Below, one piece after another: positions 41,701 to 53,400 of a DNA stretch of 64,000 bases. Source of the stretch: Tomocerus qinae (Eukaryota; Arthropoda; Collembola; Entomobryomorpha; Tomoceridae); NCBI GenBank assembly GCA_020055645.1, contig CM034547.1:63647884-63711883 (forward strand). The letters are read 5' to 3'. Position numbers and translations under genes: made by a program. Each line of letters opens with the position of its first letter. The first letter of the stretch is position 1. Under the pieces are notes generated by a model. It saw only the letters and a list, made by a program, of their open reading frames with translations. It was not told where the DNA came from and ran no database searches.

Positions 41701-42769
41701 CATAAGCATTTTAGAATTTAGTCTACTTAGTCAGAAATCCTTTGGTGGCTAAACAATTGGTTAAGAATATACTTAAGGCAGAGTCTAAATATAGTAACAA
41801 TGTATTATTACCGTAAGCAAACATCAATGTTTAAAGTTAATGAATACGAGTAGCGCGTACATATTTAACGTGATGGTCGGTGACTGAATTAACTAAAGTA
41901 GACCACAGACCACGTATAAACATCAGGGCCAGGCTGTGTGTGTAGTATATTACAAAAGCACCAAACAAGTGAGTATTAGTAGTTAGTGGATAGTATAGTC
42001 ATCGTAAATAATGACATATAACATAGATTTCCATATTATTGCATGCACAGCAATGGACAACTTCGCATAAATTCAGCAATTCAATGCATTGTAATGGCAA
42101 AGCAACCCTACACTTACTAGAACAGTAAAACAATCTATTTCCCGGAAAAATTCCCGGGCTTCTAAAGATGTATACTATTTCCTGGGTGGTTTTTATTGTC
42201 CCTACTTGCCATTAAACATCTCGTCCCAAATTGTCGTCTTGTAAAGGAAAGATGCTGGTGGTAATGACGGAAAAATGACAATGACTAAGAAGTACAAAAA
42301 TCTATTTTCACCTAAAAGGTTTTACAGGGGCTTTTCTGGCTAAGTAAAATCTCTAATGGTGGCCGAACTTTTTGGCACAGGTGCTAAAAATTACGCCATA
42401 ATCAACCAGAATAAAAATGTTGGTGAGTTTTTGGCTTATTTAAACTAAATGTGACTATCAATCACAAACATTTTGCAAAGAGTCACATTTTTCTCCGATT
42501 AGGGTGGAGATTCCTAATCGTTGAAGACCCTTCTAGAGGTTCTAATAATTACTCTGAAAAGACCCTGTAGTAGTGGAAAGGCAGAGAAAGATGTCTGATC
42601 CAATGCAGAAAATACGGCAGGTGTAGAATGCAAGGGATATCATGAGATTGAGAATATAGAGGGTTTGAAAGAGAATATTAATATTGTCAGTAGGTCTATT
42701 CTGGGTCTGGGAAGGCAAGTGAGTGTATATTCTGTTGATTTGGATAGTGTGTAATAGTAAAGCTGAAAA
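35719..42769. other. Probable intron, no supported exon
   Basis: AT-rich DNA downstream of the coiled-coil exon, most simply its 3' intron. Open frames at 36707-37075 (minus) and 39016-39282 (plus) have no recognisable domain and chance-level length. Confidence 0.4.
40346..40379. repeat. Hairpin with 9-bp perfect arms
   Basis: TACGTGATA (40346-40354) and TATCACGTA (40371-40379) pair around a 16-base loop. It is short and of unknown role. Confidence 0.5.
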
Positions 42770-43160
42770 GAACGGAGGATGCCCGAGTCGGTAGTTTGGT
42801 TTCGTTAGCAGACTTGTCTTATTCTTTGGAGTAGTGGCAATCGTAGTCGTGTGTGTAGAGAGGAACGGAAGGCCAGGGCAGACAAGAGCAAAGCAAAGCT
42901 GACGTTGTCGACTTTCTCCCCTTCCTTTTTGCTCATTCGATGCTTTTGTGTGGAGCTGGGTGCGAGTGTTGTGTGAGTTCCGTTCAGTTTCGTCGACATA
43001 GAAGGTATAGGCTGCTGACTACGCGGGGACACTCACTCAGTCGACTCGAGCTTTTGAACAGAACACAAGCCGAGGAATTGTAGTCTAGCACAGCCCAGTT
43101 CAGTTTTGTGTCCGCCAGCACTAGCTACGGTATCTTGGTCTTTTCCTCCCACCCGGGTCT
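42770..43160. promoter_or_regulatory. CpG- and GC-richer patch, possible promoter or 5' UTR
   Basis: About 21 CpG dinucleotides fall in roughly 390 bp at near 50% GC, in contrast to AT-rich flanks. On the plus strand GTTCAGTTTCG (about 42983) and GTTCAGTTTTG (about 43099) resemble the arthropod initiator TCAGTT. No TATA box is placed correctly and no convincing first coding exon follows. A 75-codon minus frame (42805-43032) has no known domain. The call rests on composition only. Confidence 0.2.
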
Positions 43161-44740
43161 TTCTGGCCTGGCAAACACTGCTTATTTAGTTGCTCAACAC
43201 TGCTAAACTGAAAATTAAAATTTTCATTTTACGCGCTGAGAACCAATTAATAGACGCCTATACTGAAAACGGTTTTCACTGGTGGGAAATTTATTTTCAA
43301 GATATTTACTAGTGATATTGTGATTGTGTTAATTTCTCGACATGATTCGGGTAGTTTATCTATAAATGGTTACAAAACGGTTACTGTACATTTGTTGGCA
43401 ATGAATTGACCATTGTCGGAGTGTAGGAGTAAAGTGGAAAAGCATCATCGCTCTATTTATTGTGCTCTATTGCATTGTTGCAAGGAAGAAAAGGGCATTA
43501 GTGTGGACCTTGCTCTTTCTATGGGATTTATATATTTATTAGATCTCGGATTAAGGTTGGTGAAACGAAAGGATAGTACTCGCAGAGCTATTACTACTCT
43601 TTGTATTATTTAATGTTATTTATTGTTTCCAATATTAGGAAGAAAACGAAGAACAGTTTCATTGTTAACTACTTTAATGATATAGGTATAAGTATATGGA
43701 TAAACATTATCGTAGTAGGATACCCGCTGCAGTTGAACAGGCAATATTATTACCTTTTGTGGATATTATTCTCTTGTGTTCTTTTGTTACGAGGAAAATT
43801 GCACCTTTGACTTGACATGACAAAAGTTATTAAGAGAATGTAGTAGTAATACCCTCTATGCTCGCCAAGTAATTTAATGTGCAATAAACTATTAGATGTA
43901 TAGGTATATATTACGTTTATTGTATTATTGTATTCCATAAAATAGATTATAACAACTATAAGTCAACTGTTCCTTTGTGCTCTTTTATACTTCCCTTTGT
44001 GAGATAATTTCGTTGTTCAATTAAAGAAAGTCAGTTTTCTGCAGATGGACCAGAGAATTCTTCCCTTTGTACTTCTGACTGACTATTAGTACTAATGGTT
44101 TTTTGAGAGCAATTAATCTTTATTGAATTGTCGTCTGGCAATTTTCTGTCTTGCTGAATTGTATATGGGAAGATGTGACGCACTGGCACATGTTCTTCAC
44201 CATCTTCAAACTAATTAAATTGTAAGAAGGTTTCCCTTTTACTAAATGTTTTCCAGAAAGTCTAAATTTGATCCCACAGATTTTTCTTCTGCCTGAAGGT
44301 TGTTTACGTTTACTCACTTATTTTTAGACTGGGCTGTTCATACAATCTTCATGCTACTACAAGCTAGTAAAAGTGTAAAACAAACATGCCCTTTGTCAGT
44401 TTATTTTCCTTTGCGTATCCCTTTTGTGTGAAGCCTTTCAAAAGAAACTGAAACTTACTACCTGATGTTCAAGGGAAAGTTGTAAACCCATTTTAACTTT
44501 TGGTTTGTAGTTACACATAGAAATTTTGGATGAACAGGGAAGGAGAAACATTCGGATATTCTATTTCGATGGAACGGTAATCAGATTAGGGACAAAGTAC
44601 TATGCTGCAGTGTGGTTTACTTTCTGTGTTATTAATTTCATCATTTATCTGCCTCCAGTTATAATGTAATAACTCCTTAGCCCACATAACGCAATTTCAC
44701 TAGTTTCATCGTATTATGTTTGTCCTGCGGTATATTTGCA
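43161..44740. other. No supported gene
   Basis: AT-rich DNA. A near-palindrome TGAAAATT-AA-AATTTTCA lies at 43209-43226. A plus-strand open frame at 43413-43613 is unrecognised and of chance length. Confidence 0.45.
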
Positions 44741-44974
44741 TTAGCCTTTAAATAAAGTGAAACTCATCGTGCTTAACGATGTAGCTATCAATTCGTTGCC
44801 CAGTTCATACCCAGCCAAGTTTTTGAAATAAATACTATCGTAAATGCTGAAAATTTCAGTGGTATTGAATTGCTCGATTAAGTAATTATGTTTCACGCTA
44901 TAAAATTGAGTTGCCATTTGCCACTGTACTATGTATACTTCCTCAAATGCTACAGTAACCGCAATCAAACCATT
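44741..44974 (-). CDS. Candidate terminal exon, unknown protein
   Basis: On the minus strand, 77 codons run open from immediately after a TAG, which is also an AG that could serve as a splice acceptor, to a TAA. The peptide has a balanced, protein-like composition with aromatic and hydrophobic clusters (for example VYIVQWQMATQFYSV) and few low-complexity runs. There is no ATG near its start, so it would have to be a downstream exon. The acceptor's pyrimidine tract is weak. I do not recognise a family; a fragment of a membrane protein is possible. Confidence 0.2.
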   Translation of the reverse strand, partial: NGLIAVTVAFEEVYIVQWQMATQFYSVKHNYLIEQFNTTEIFSIYDSIYFKNLAGYELGNELIATSLSTMSFTLFKG

Positions 44975-44977
44975 CTA

Positions 44978-47900
44978 TAGCAAACTACAAATTGGATATA
45001 GTTACTCTCATTATTATTAACAAGGTGTAGGACTACCAGCAGAACTAAAGAGTCTGAACCGACCGTTCTGTAACCGTACGTCACGTCAGGTCATGACATT
45101 CATTTACACAAAGCAAGCTACACAGAGAAATCACACTATTGCCTAGCCCAACATAATTTCTATTCCTTGGCAGGCTTTACAATGGGAACACATTATTATA
45201 CGGACGTACTAATACACTAATATATTATGTATGATGCAATACGGGTGAGGATAGAGGTAACCCAAACTTAACCTAAGGCAAGCCTCTGCGCATTGCATTT
45301 ATTCGGGATATCTCTATACATTACACGAATTTCCCACAAACGAATGTTATTGCAATGCAGTAAGCCACGGAAAACGAAGATAGTGTATTTATATGGTCTA
45401 CATGCGAAATGGTGTGAAGTGAAATGAGTCAATTCAGTGATACAATGATCATTATTATTGTTATTACGAGTCGGAGGGAAATTGCACCGTTTTGAGTTTC
45501 TCTCAATGATTTCGTGTTTATGAGTAAGGAAAATAATATTCTTTGGTTTACTTCTTCTTATATATGTACTTACTATATAAAGAATAAAGAATAATTACAA
45601 TAATAATACAATACAACTTACTCTCCCTAACAATACTACTACTACCCTAATATAATACTCATACATACATAGTATGCGTCAAATCTCCAGTTACTTTTAG
45701 TGTTTTGTTAAGTATTAGCGGTATATGTAGTAGTTGTGTTATATATACGGAATATAAAACTTCGAGTTCCTTCTCTCCTTCTTTTTCCAATAAAAAGAAA
45801 CATTTCGTGCTCCAAAGTGAAATATGAGTTTGGTAAATACATTGTGATGTAATGGTATTAAATAAACACCATGAATCGCCTTTTTCGTGATGGTGTTCAA
45901 TGAATCTACTTGGAAATTGGGATTCGCAAGAGCACTGCGAAGGCGAGACAAAAGCCAGTGCCGCTTGTCTACTTCTTGCTTCAGGTTAGCATTTTTTCCT
46001 TACAATGGTTTATAATATTTCATGTTTTTATAGTGGTATATATACATTTACTACGTTTCGCCAATTCCTTTATCCGAATGAGAATAGAACGAGCCTTTTT
46101 TATTATTCTACGCTCACCGATTTGAGAAAGATTTTAGATGTAATATTTTGATTATAAATATTGTTTTGTGGATATGCATATTATCCTAGACTATAGTCGC
46201 ATAGTATAAGAAATGGGCGTTATAAGGAATCTGGTATTTTTGATTAGATCTGTGTTAGTACTGAAAAGTTTATCATGTATGTGCCCAAGTTCAGTTGTAA
46301 TCATAAAGTATTACTACGCTGGATGTAGTTAAGAATAATTACGTTACATAGTTACATTAATAAGGAAAACTTTGATATTATTATGTTTGGGTTTTGTGGC
46401 AAATGCTTAGATACTTTGTGTAACTATTTTATAACTGTACCAGTGTGTAAGTATAAAGGATTAGTTTTGGTATGGTGTCCGTATGTGAGTGGAGGTAGAG
46501 AAATAAATATATATTAGTAGGGCATAGTGTGAGTGGAATGTTTTTGCTAATCTTGAGATAAGTTTTGTAAGAGTGAGAAGAGAAGAATAGAGCTGGAGGG
46601 CAATCCAACATAACCCGTTCTTATTCTCTTTTAACGTGTTGTAAGTTGTAACTTGGTCGTAGATTGTAAATAACCGCAGTCTCGACCATTTACTTACTCT
46701 ACTAACTTTCTTTCCTGATCTCAGTTCTTCTTCTTCAGTCTATTCTACTTTTACTTGCTCCACTTCACATTCCCACTATAATACATTTGTGGTTAGGTCT
46801 GGTTTTGACTTTGGGCTTTCCTTTCTTTCTACGTCTTATTTACTCTCCTCTTCCCTCCTACGTACATTAGTACGTACACACACAAGAAAGCCCAGAGTCT
46901 GCACAGTCGAGTGGCAACACACATAATAAGACAGTTACTTTGTGGCTTCCTGTACTTACTGAAGTTATGGAACACTTACTCATGCACCACTATGCTATCT
47001 AGATTTAGCACTGCATTCCATTCAGCTTTACTTTAATATCTTCCTATTTTCATTCTACTTCTCTTTCCAAAATCTAATATTTATTATACATACTTACTCA
47101 ACTGTATACAATAAATAGTTGTTGCATTGTAATTCGTTAGACAACCAAGAATTTTAGAAGGAAGCTTCGTGTCGGAATTATAATACCCAACATTGAATTA
47201 CACTCGTTTCCTTCCGCGAAAATAATTGCAATGCTCTTTGATTCTGAAGCATCCGATGCAACTTACAACAAATGTATCGAGAAAGATGCAACGATAAACT
47301 TTGGAAGGCAAACTTTATTAATGTTTGTTTGTGTATATATTTTGTAAATGAATATTGCACATTTTCAAATTCTGCTTCACGCTCTGTAGAAGTAATTTAC
47401 AGAGTAGCTTTTATACCTTACAGAATCATAACTTCAGTTTCATTACAGCCAGGGCCAGGGCGACTCCCTTTTTAGTATACCTACTCTCTAGTTGTGAACA
47501 TCGTGTTTTCTCAATTCCAGTTCCAATGGATGCTAAATGTGAGTACCTATATACAACATAAAAGACTTGGTTTCTGTAAACACCATGCCTTGCTGGAAAT
47601 GTAGTAAATTCAGAGCTAATCGTATTTAGCCAGGCGGTACATAAGTTACTTGCAAAGAGAGATTAGCTCATTGCAGAGTTAATTCCTTTGTAAAGGCAAG
47701 GAAAAAAGCTCATTGTCAGTGTGATGGACTTATTGGTAGTAGTTAAAGCAGTGTACTTACTTCTTTAAGCTGTAACACACTTACAGTCTGCTGCGTTCTG
47801 TGGTGCGATGGCATAGGTCGATGTTTCTTTTCGAATGATACAAGAAAAGAGTTTTGAAATAAACGTGCTGGAGTCTACTATGTAGCATGTAGCTGCAGCC

Positions 47901-49189
47901 ACTGTATAAAATACGCCATTTATAAAACGAAAACGTGACTCGATTTAAAATTTCTGGGTTATATGAGACACAAGAGGGTAAAGGGAGTGAAGGGATCTTT
48001 ACAACTGTAAGAGTAGATAGCACACCAGTGCATATGTGTAACATTCTATTCTTATTCCTCCGTACGTACGCTTACGCTCACTTTAGTAGGTTCTTTTTCA
48101 AGGGGCAAGGCAAATGTCAAGTCAAGACGTAAGAAGTCAACTCGGTTAAACTATAACAGTATTGAATATACCTACTTAGTTCGTGTTTTGTGTAGTTGAG
48201 ATAGTTACTACCACTAAACTGTTACTGCATCCTACAACTACATAATACGTTCAGATACAGAAGAACCAGTAGTGTCTATTGGAGAAAGCACTTGTACGGC
48301 TAATATATATCTACCCTCCTAATGTAGTATTATGCTTCACAGACACACTACACTTACATAATATTAGTGCTCGCATCTTTCGTAATATTCTCCGTGTCTG
48401 TCTACTATATGTTTAGATATTTAGCAAATCTAATATAAATGTGTGTACTTGTATATAGTGGGAAATACGGGAGTGCAAAAGGAGAAAGGCGCCGGCTTTT
48501 CTTAGGCAGAGCTAAGTGAAGTCAAAGTCAAGTCACTGAGCTTAGTGTTAGTTTCCGTAGCATACCAACGAAGCACACCACAGCACACACCAGACCATCG
48601 GAGCTAGTCAGTGGAAGTGCTAGCCAAGCCAAAGGAGCCAGATTGTGATTTTTTCTTTATCGAAGAAGTAGAATTTTATCGATTTAATGTAGGCACGTTC
48701 TTATGGCCGTATGCATGCATGTCTGCCTTCCTATGTGCTATTTGTGTACGTGAAAAGTCCATTCAAGTCTCTCTGTATTTGTATAAAGTAGAGTTCTCCT
48801 TCCTTGTAGTTGCGGCCTTTTACTAAATCTTTGCTTGACATGATTTCAGCTTATCTTGGCTGGTGTGTGCCTCAATGCAGTTTATTATGAGGTAGGTACT
48901 AGGCACACTCTATATACCTATAATCTAATGGACTGCTCATAGGAAACACAAAGATTAGATATTAGTATGCTCTATATACCTACCTGACTTCTACTCTGAA
49001 TATCTTATGTTGGCATGAGGGAGTAGATGACTAAGTGTGTGAGGCAAGTCCCTTTTCTGCAAAAATGCATATCTGGGACGATGCGAATGCGGAGTTTGCA
49101 TTGTACTACTACTACCTAAAGACATTGTCTTTCTGTACTATAGACTTCCCCTTCCTTTCCCTCGCAGTTGTCTTTTCTTTTTCTTGCAG
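44978..49189. other. No supported gene
   Basis: AT-rich DNA. A possible 18-bp microexon at 47521-47538 (good acceptor and GTGAGT donor) is too short to support. A GC-richer patch near 48.48-48.63 kb has no clear coding content. Confidence 0.45.
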
Positions 49190-49354
49190 CAGTGCGAGAA
49201 CTGGACTGGAATCCCTTGTTCTTGTCATAGATTCATGAGCAAGGATGTGCACAAGATGAAAAGTTCCATCCACAACAAAAAACCAATCCAGAATACACAG
49301 AGTAGTGAAGTAACCAACCTTCCTTCTTTAACTTCGCCCAACGTTTATAAATAG
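49190..49354 (+). CDS. Candidate terminal exon, unknown protein
   Basis: A very strong acceptor (TCTTTTCTTTTTCTTGCAG) is followed in phase 0 by 54 sense codons and a TAG. The peptide starts QCENWTGIPCSC and is later rich in Lys, Ser and Asn. AATAAA signals occur about 600 bp downstream. A frame of this length after a random AG has roughly a few percent chance of being open, so support is modest. The family is not recognised. Confidence 0.2.
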   Translation, partial: QCENWTGIPCSCHRFMSKDVHKMKSSIHNKKPIQNTQSSEVTNLPSLTSPNVYK

Positions 49355-49987
49355 ACCTTCTTGTAGCGTGTGGTGCACTTCCTGGCATCAGTTAGCCCTT
49401 CATTCATTTCACTGCGGATACATTCTCACCCTTTTCTGCCATCAACTTCGTTGTGCCATGTGATGTGTTAGGCAACGTAGTCGACCGCAGCCAAAGCACT
49501 AAGAATAATAATGCTAGTAGAAGAAGCTCATTTATATTAGATAAACGAAACATTTACTAAATGTAAACACAAAACACTGGAACTGAACATTGACTCAATT
49601 CCTTCTTGTTATACTGCATATTTAAGTCCTTCTAGTTATTGGGGTTGTGACAACATAAGTATACAGTTGCTCCATGATTTCGCATAACATTCAATCGATA
49701 CCTAAGTATGATAATAGTACTATTTAGTATGAATCATGTAGTCCTGTCTGGCTTATGTTAAGCATGGTGACATGAATATGCCTACCTTCATGTCTCCTAT
49801 GAACTAATGCATTCTTCCGAGAAGACAGTGAGTGTCGAAATTAGTTCGAAATTCGCCTTTCATTTGGCATTTCTTCTCTAAAGAAAATCGCGATGTCACT
49901 TTTCAAAATCCAAAGTATTTAAATGACAAATAAACTCACTTGCATGTCATTGAATAAACACTTTCTATTATGCTATTATGTACATCT
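49355..49987. other. No supported gene
   Basis: AT-rich flank of the LTR element; it could be 3' UTR of the candidate exon before it. AATAAA occurs near 49926 and 49954. Confidence 0.4.
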
Positions 49988-49991
49988 ATAT
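49988..49991. repeat. Target-site duplication, left copy (ATAT)
   Basis: ATAT immediately precedes the first LTR and the same four bases follow the second LTR at 56423-56426. A 4-bp duplication with an alternating AT target is typical of Ty3/gypsy-type elements. Confidence 0.8.
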
Positions 49992-50119
49992 TGTAAGGAT
50001 GACGTGAACCCGGATGGTAGAGATATAAGAGATAGGGATAGGCGGGTTGAGTATGAGTCAGGTGAAGATGCCACGGAATGAATAGACGGACAATCTGCAG
50101 TACTTCTTAACTGTCTCTC

Positions 50120-50125
50120 TTTATT
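50120..50125 (-). terminator. AATAAA polyadenylation signal in 3' LTR
   Basis: AATAAA on the minus strand (TTTATT on the plus), about 180 bp downstream of the predicted transcript start within the LTR. The plus strand of the LTR has no equivalent signal, which supports minus orientation. Confidence 0.6.
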
Positions 50126-50172
50126 TCTGCCATCTTGGTGCAGACTTGCTTCGCAGACCGAGACCCAAACGA

Positions 50173-50242
50173 CTGATCGAGTAGAATACCAATTCTCTAC
50201 TGATCGCCTGATCGAGTAGACTGCCAATTCTCTACTCATCCC
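50173..50242. repeat. 35-bp tandem duplication inside the LTR
   Basis: Two copies, each with CTGATCGAGTAGA, a variable 3 bp, then CCAATTCTCTACT, sit head to tail; the same pair is at 56198-56267 in the other LTR. Within each unit AGTAGA and TCTACT can pair, so the RNA could form two small stem-loops between the predicted start site and the poly(A) signal. Confidence 0.8.
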
Positions 50243-50398
50243 TACTACTGACTTTACAATCTCTTTTCTGCTTTCTGTTTCGCTACCGCTCAACAGTTAC
50301 AATCAGCCAGTCTCCCCCGTGCGCATGTCGCACCTTATATTATTATAGTACAATAGTATCCCCTTATAGATAGTACATTAACACTACAAATACTACAA

Positions 50399-50412
50399 AT
50401 CCCCTTTTCTCA
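50399..50412 (-). other. Polypurine tract next to 3' LTR
   Basis: On the minus strand TGAGAAAAGGGGAT lies 1 bp before the 3' LTR. Such a tract primes plus-strand DNA synthesis during reverse transcription. Its place and purity set the element's orientation. Confidence 0.75.
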
Positions 50413-53400
50413 CAATTAATTTCTCCCGAAATTAACCCTTTTAACCCAAAAGAAAAATCCATGCAAGTTGTTTTTTTACAAATGGTTGATAATATAAATG
50501 TCAACGAACATAATTCCAATTTAAACTTCGAAATCATAATGCCAATTTCCACATAATCATAACATTACTACATCCATCATAAACATAATTCAATCAAAAT
50601 TCAAACATTTCACATATAATATCACATGATGCCATTATCGCCAATATTCTTTTCATGTTGCATGATCACTGATGAGACGCTGTAGAATTTCGATGACAAT
50701 TGCTGAGTAGATGAACTAATTCTCTCGTGTGGCCAATCACGATTCATCAAATCAGGCTTTCATTCCTGCTCGCTTGTCATGTCGTCTCTCTCCATATATG
50801 AATACGACCGCAACACTCAAATGACTCATTTCCAATTTCCAAAAATACAACAAAAACACAAATAATTAATATTTTCCTTTAACCATTTTATTTCCCTTTT
50901 TTGACTTTTCAATTCATTCCAATTCCTTTCCGAAAACAATTATATCATCAAAGTCCTTATCATACTTTTATACCAAAAATCAAACCATACTATATTATAG
51001 CATAAATCACACTCATACCTTTGCACTTCTAACATTCTGTTTTTCTCTCAGAAAAATCCAATAAAAATTGCACTAAACATTTACTTGTGTCTTACTTTTC
51101 CTTTCACCACTCCCTGGTGCTAGCTTTTCATTTCAATCTCTTAATTCTCATTTTCAGACACTTTTCAAAACAAAAACACATATATCAAGAATATATCATC
51201 AAAATTTCACAAAACTTATATTCTTTCATTTCAAACACCTTTTATTATTACTAAATGACTCAATTTCATCAATTTCAAACTTTACTTTCATTATTCTTAA
51301 ACTTATTGGTCTCTTTCAACCCAATTCTCAAACTTAAATTCTACTACCTTATCTTATGCCCTCAAGGCTTCTATTTCTCTCTCTTAAATACTATAACATT
51401 TCATTTCTTGCCCTCAAGGCTAACTTTCAACTCAACTTAAATCTAACTCTTATGACCATCCCTGACTCAGGATGTCTTTCTCAACTGATACTAACTAAAC
51501 CGAACCAAAATTCATGCCTTCGTATGCTTTAATTAAAAGCTACACTAACAAAACCCTTAATTGCCAGATGGTAATACATAGTCCAACATTCATTTTGTTA
51601 CCAAATCGAAAATTCAGACATTTTATGCTTTAATTGAAAGGCCGAGTTGTGAAAACCTTTCAACCGTCAGATAGTAATACACAAAAATATCCTTCTTTCC
51701 AATTTTACTCTACTTTTGCTTTCCAAACATCAACAAATTATCTTTATCCAGTGCGGGTAATCCCTTGCTTCCACTTTCCTTACGTATCAAACATATGATA
51801 ATTCCTTTCAATTCTTTCAGCCTACAACTAATTCTCCTACAAAATATCCTTAAATTAAATTCTCATTTCTTATGCCAATCATTTTCCATTTCCAATCAAT
51901 TCTCTCTCAAAAACTAACATTAATACTAAACTATAGGATGGATTGCACCGTCTGAATAAGCCTTACGTTTCCCACATTATTTTCGTATCGAATAATATGT
52001 ACACTCCACATTATTCTCCCACAAGGTAATACTAATAATCCGGTCCACCGCTTTTCCTACGCTACAACCAATGCATCCCTAGGATGGAACGTTAGAGCTA
52101 AGACTTACACGATCGAAAAGTACCAGATTAAGAAATCGTAACTCAGAACATAACAGCAATTCTTCGCTTTATTGAATAGTCCCACTAATGCGCCCATGAC
52201 ACTATCAATTTAATTATCCTCGGAGTAGTACTAGTAGATACAACGCTTTCCCTACGTTTCGTCACCCCGCCTTACATACTATAAGTTTTCATCAATGCAT
52301 TTTAAACCTTTTCACTACTCCAGAGAAGCGAATCTCATTTTCCTTATGATCAGTTCTCATTCCCACAATTCCTAAGATTTCACCACTCCAAGGAAGCGAC
52401 TTCATTACAAATATCGATAGTATTCCTCAATTCATGATTACATGTTATAGGTAACCCAAGAAATCAAACCTTACATTTATGAAATTTCTGTAGTATTCTC
52501 CAATTCATAGCTATTAGCCAAAAATACAACAACTTCAACTTTTCCTAAAATTATATGCACCTCTCCTTTCCTTCCCATATTATGCAACTAAGATTTACTG
52601 CTATTTGACTAACTCAAGTTTCACGTAAATATATATATTTCTTGTCTAGCAAACTTCAACTGCAAAATTAAAACGCATAAATCCTTTTTTACTTATACTG
52701 TCTGTAATACAGGATCAACTTTAAACACATTCCTTAGCAAATACAACTTCAATTTTACTTCACATTTTACTTTCATAAGCATTATCAATTTTCCCCAGTT
52801 ACTTTTACTAAAATTCCCTTCATTAGCAAAGTCAAGTTATCCAACAAACATTAAAATAAATTCCCAATTTTTCAAATAAATCAAAATCAACTTTCAAATA
52901 AAATAAATTTTAAGGTAGAAGATTCTTTACTAGATCACTCCGTATTATAGCTTACGTCTCTTAAGGTAGTACTAGCTATTCGTTCAACCATCATTCACTC
53001 TCAAGATATGATTAATAGAATCGAAGAATATTTGCAAACAGATATATTTTTGAGACAATTCAAACTCAGCGTACAGCAACTCTACATTTTCCACGACCTG
53101 GGAAATCCTCTCTCCAACAAGTCCCTTCTAACGTAACTGCTGATGCCTTGCTCTACTTATTCTCAATTTGCCCGTAATTTTGAGAATCAGAACGTAGAGA
53201 AACTAATCCCCCATTCCTATTATCCTGATCTCCATTCACCCCTCATACTTGAATTTTCACTCGTTCTTTTATCCAAACCGGCATACTTTGTGACTTTCCA
53301 ATCAAATTCACACCTTTTTATCCAATATTCACATGTCAAAATAAACTCCCCTAAACAAAACTGACTTTACTAAAATTATTCACAAAATTCATTTGAACTT

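Larger units (their letters stand above)
49992..50397 (-). repeat. 3' LTR (406 bp)
   Basis: This is the downstream LTR of the minus-strand element. On the minus strand it starts TGTAGTATTTGTAG and ends CATCCTTACA. It carries an AATAAA at 50120-50125, the likely polyadenylation signal for the element's transcript. A 35-bp tandem duplication lies at 50173-50242. A minus frame of 105 codons without an ATG start runs through the LTR and is probably incidental. Confidence 0.95.

Noticed and set aside
47521-47538. An 18-bp microexon with good acceptor and GTGAGT donor
   Set aside because: Too short to carry coding evidence, and such paired sites are expected by chance in a long intron.
49976-50293. 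A 105-codon minus frame duplicated at 55992-56318
   Set aside because: It is inside the two LTRs, starts at TTG and ends differently at each copy outside the LTR. The duplication is due to the LTR, not to a gene pair.
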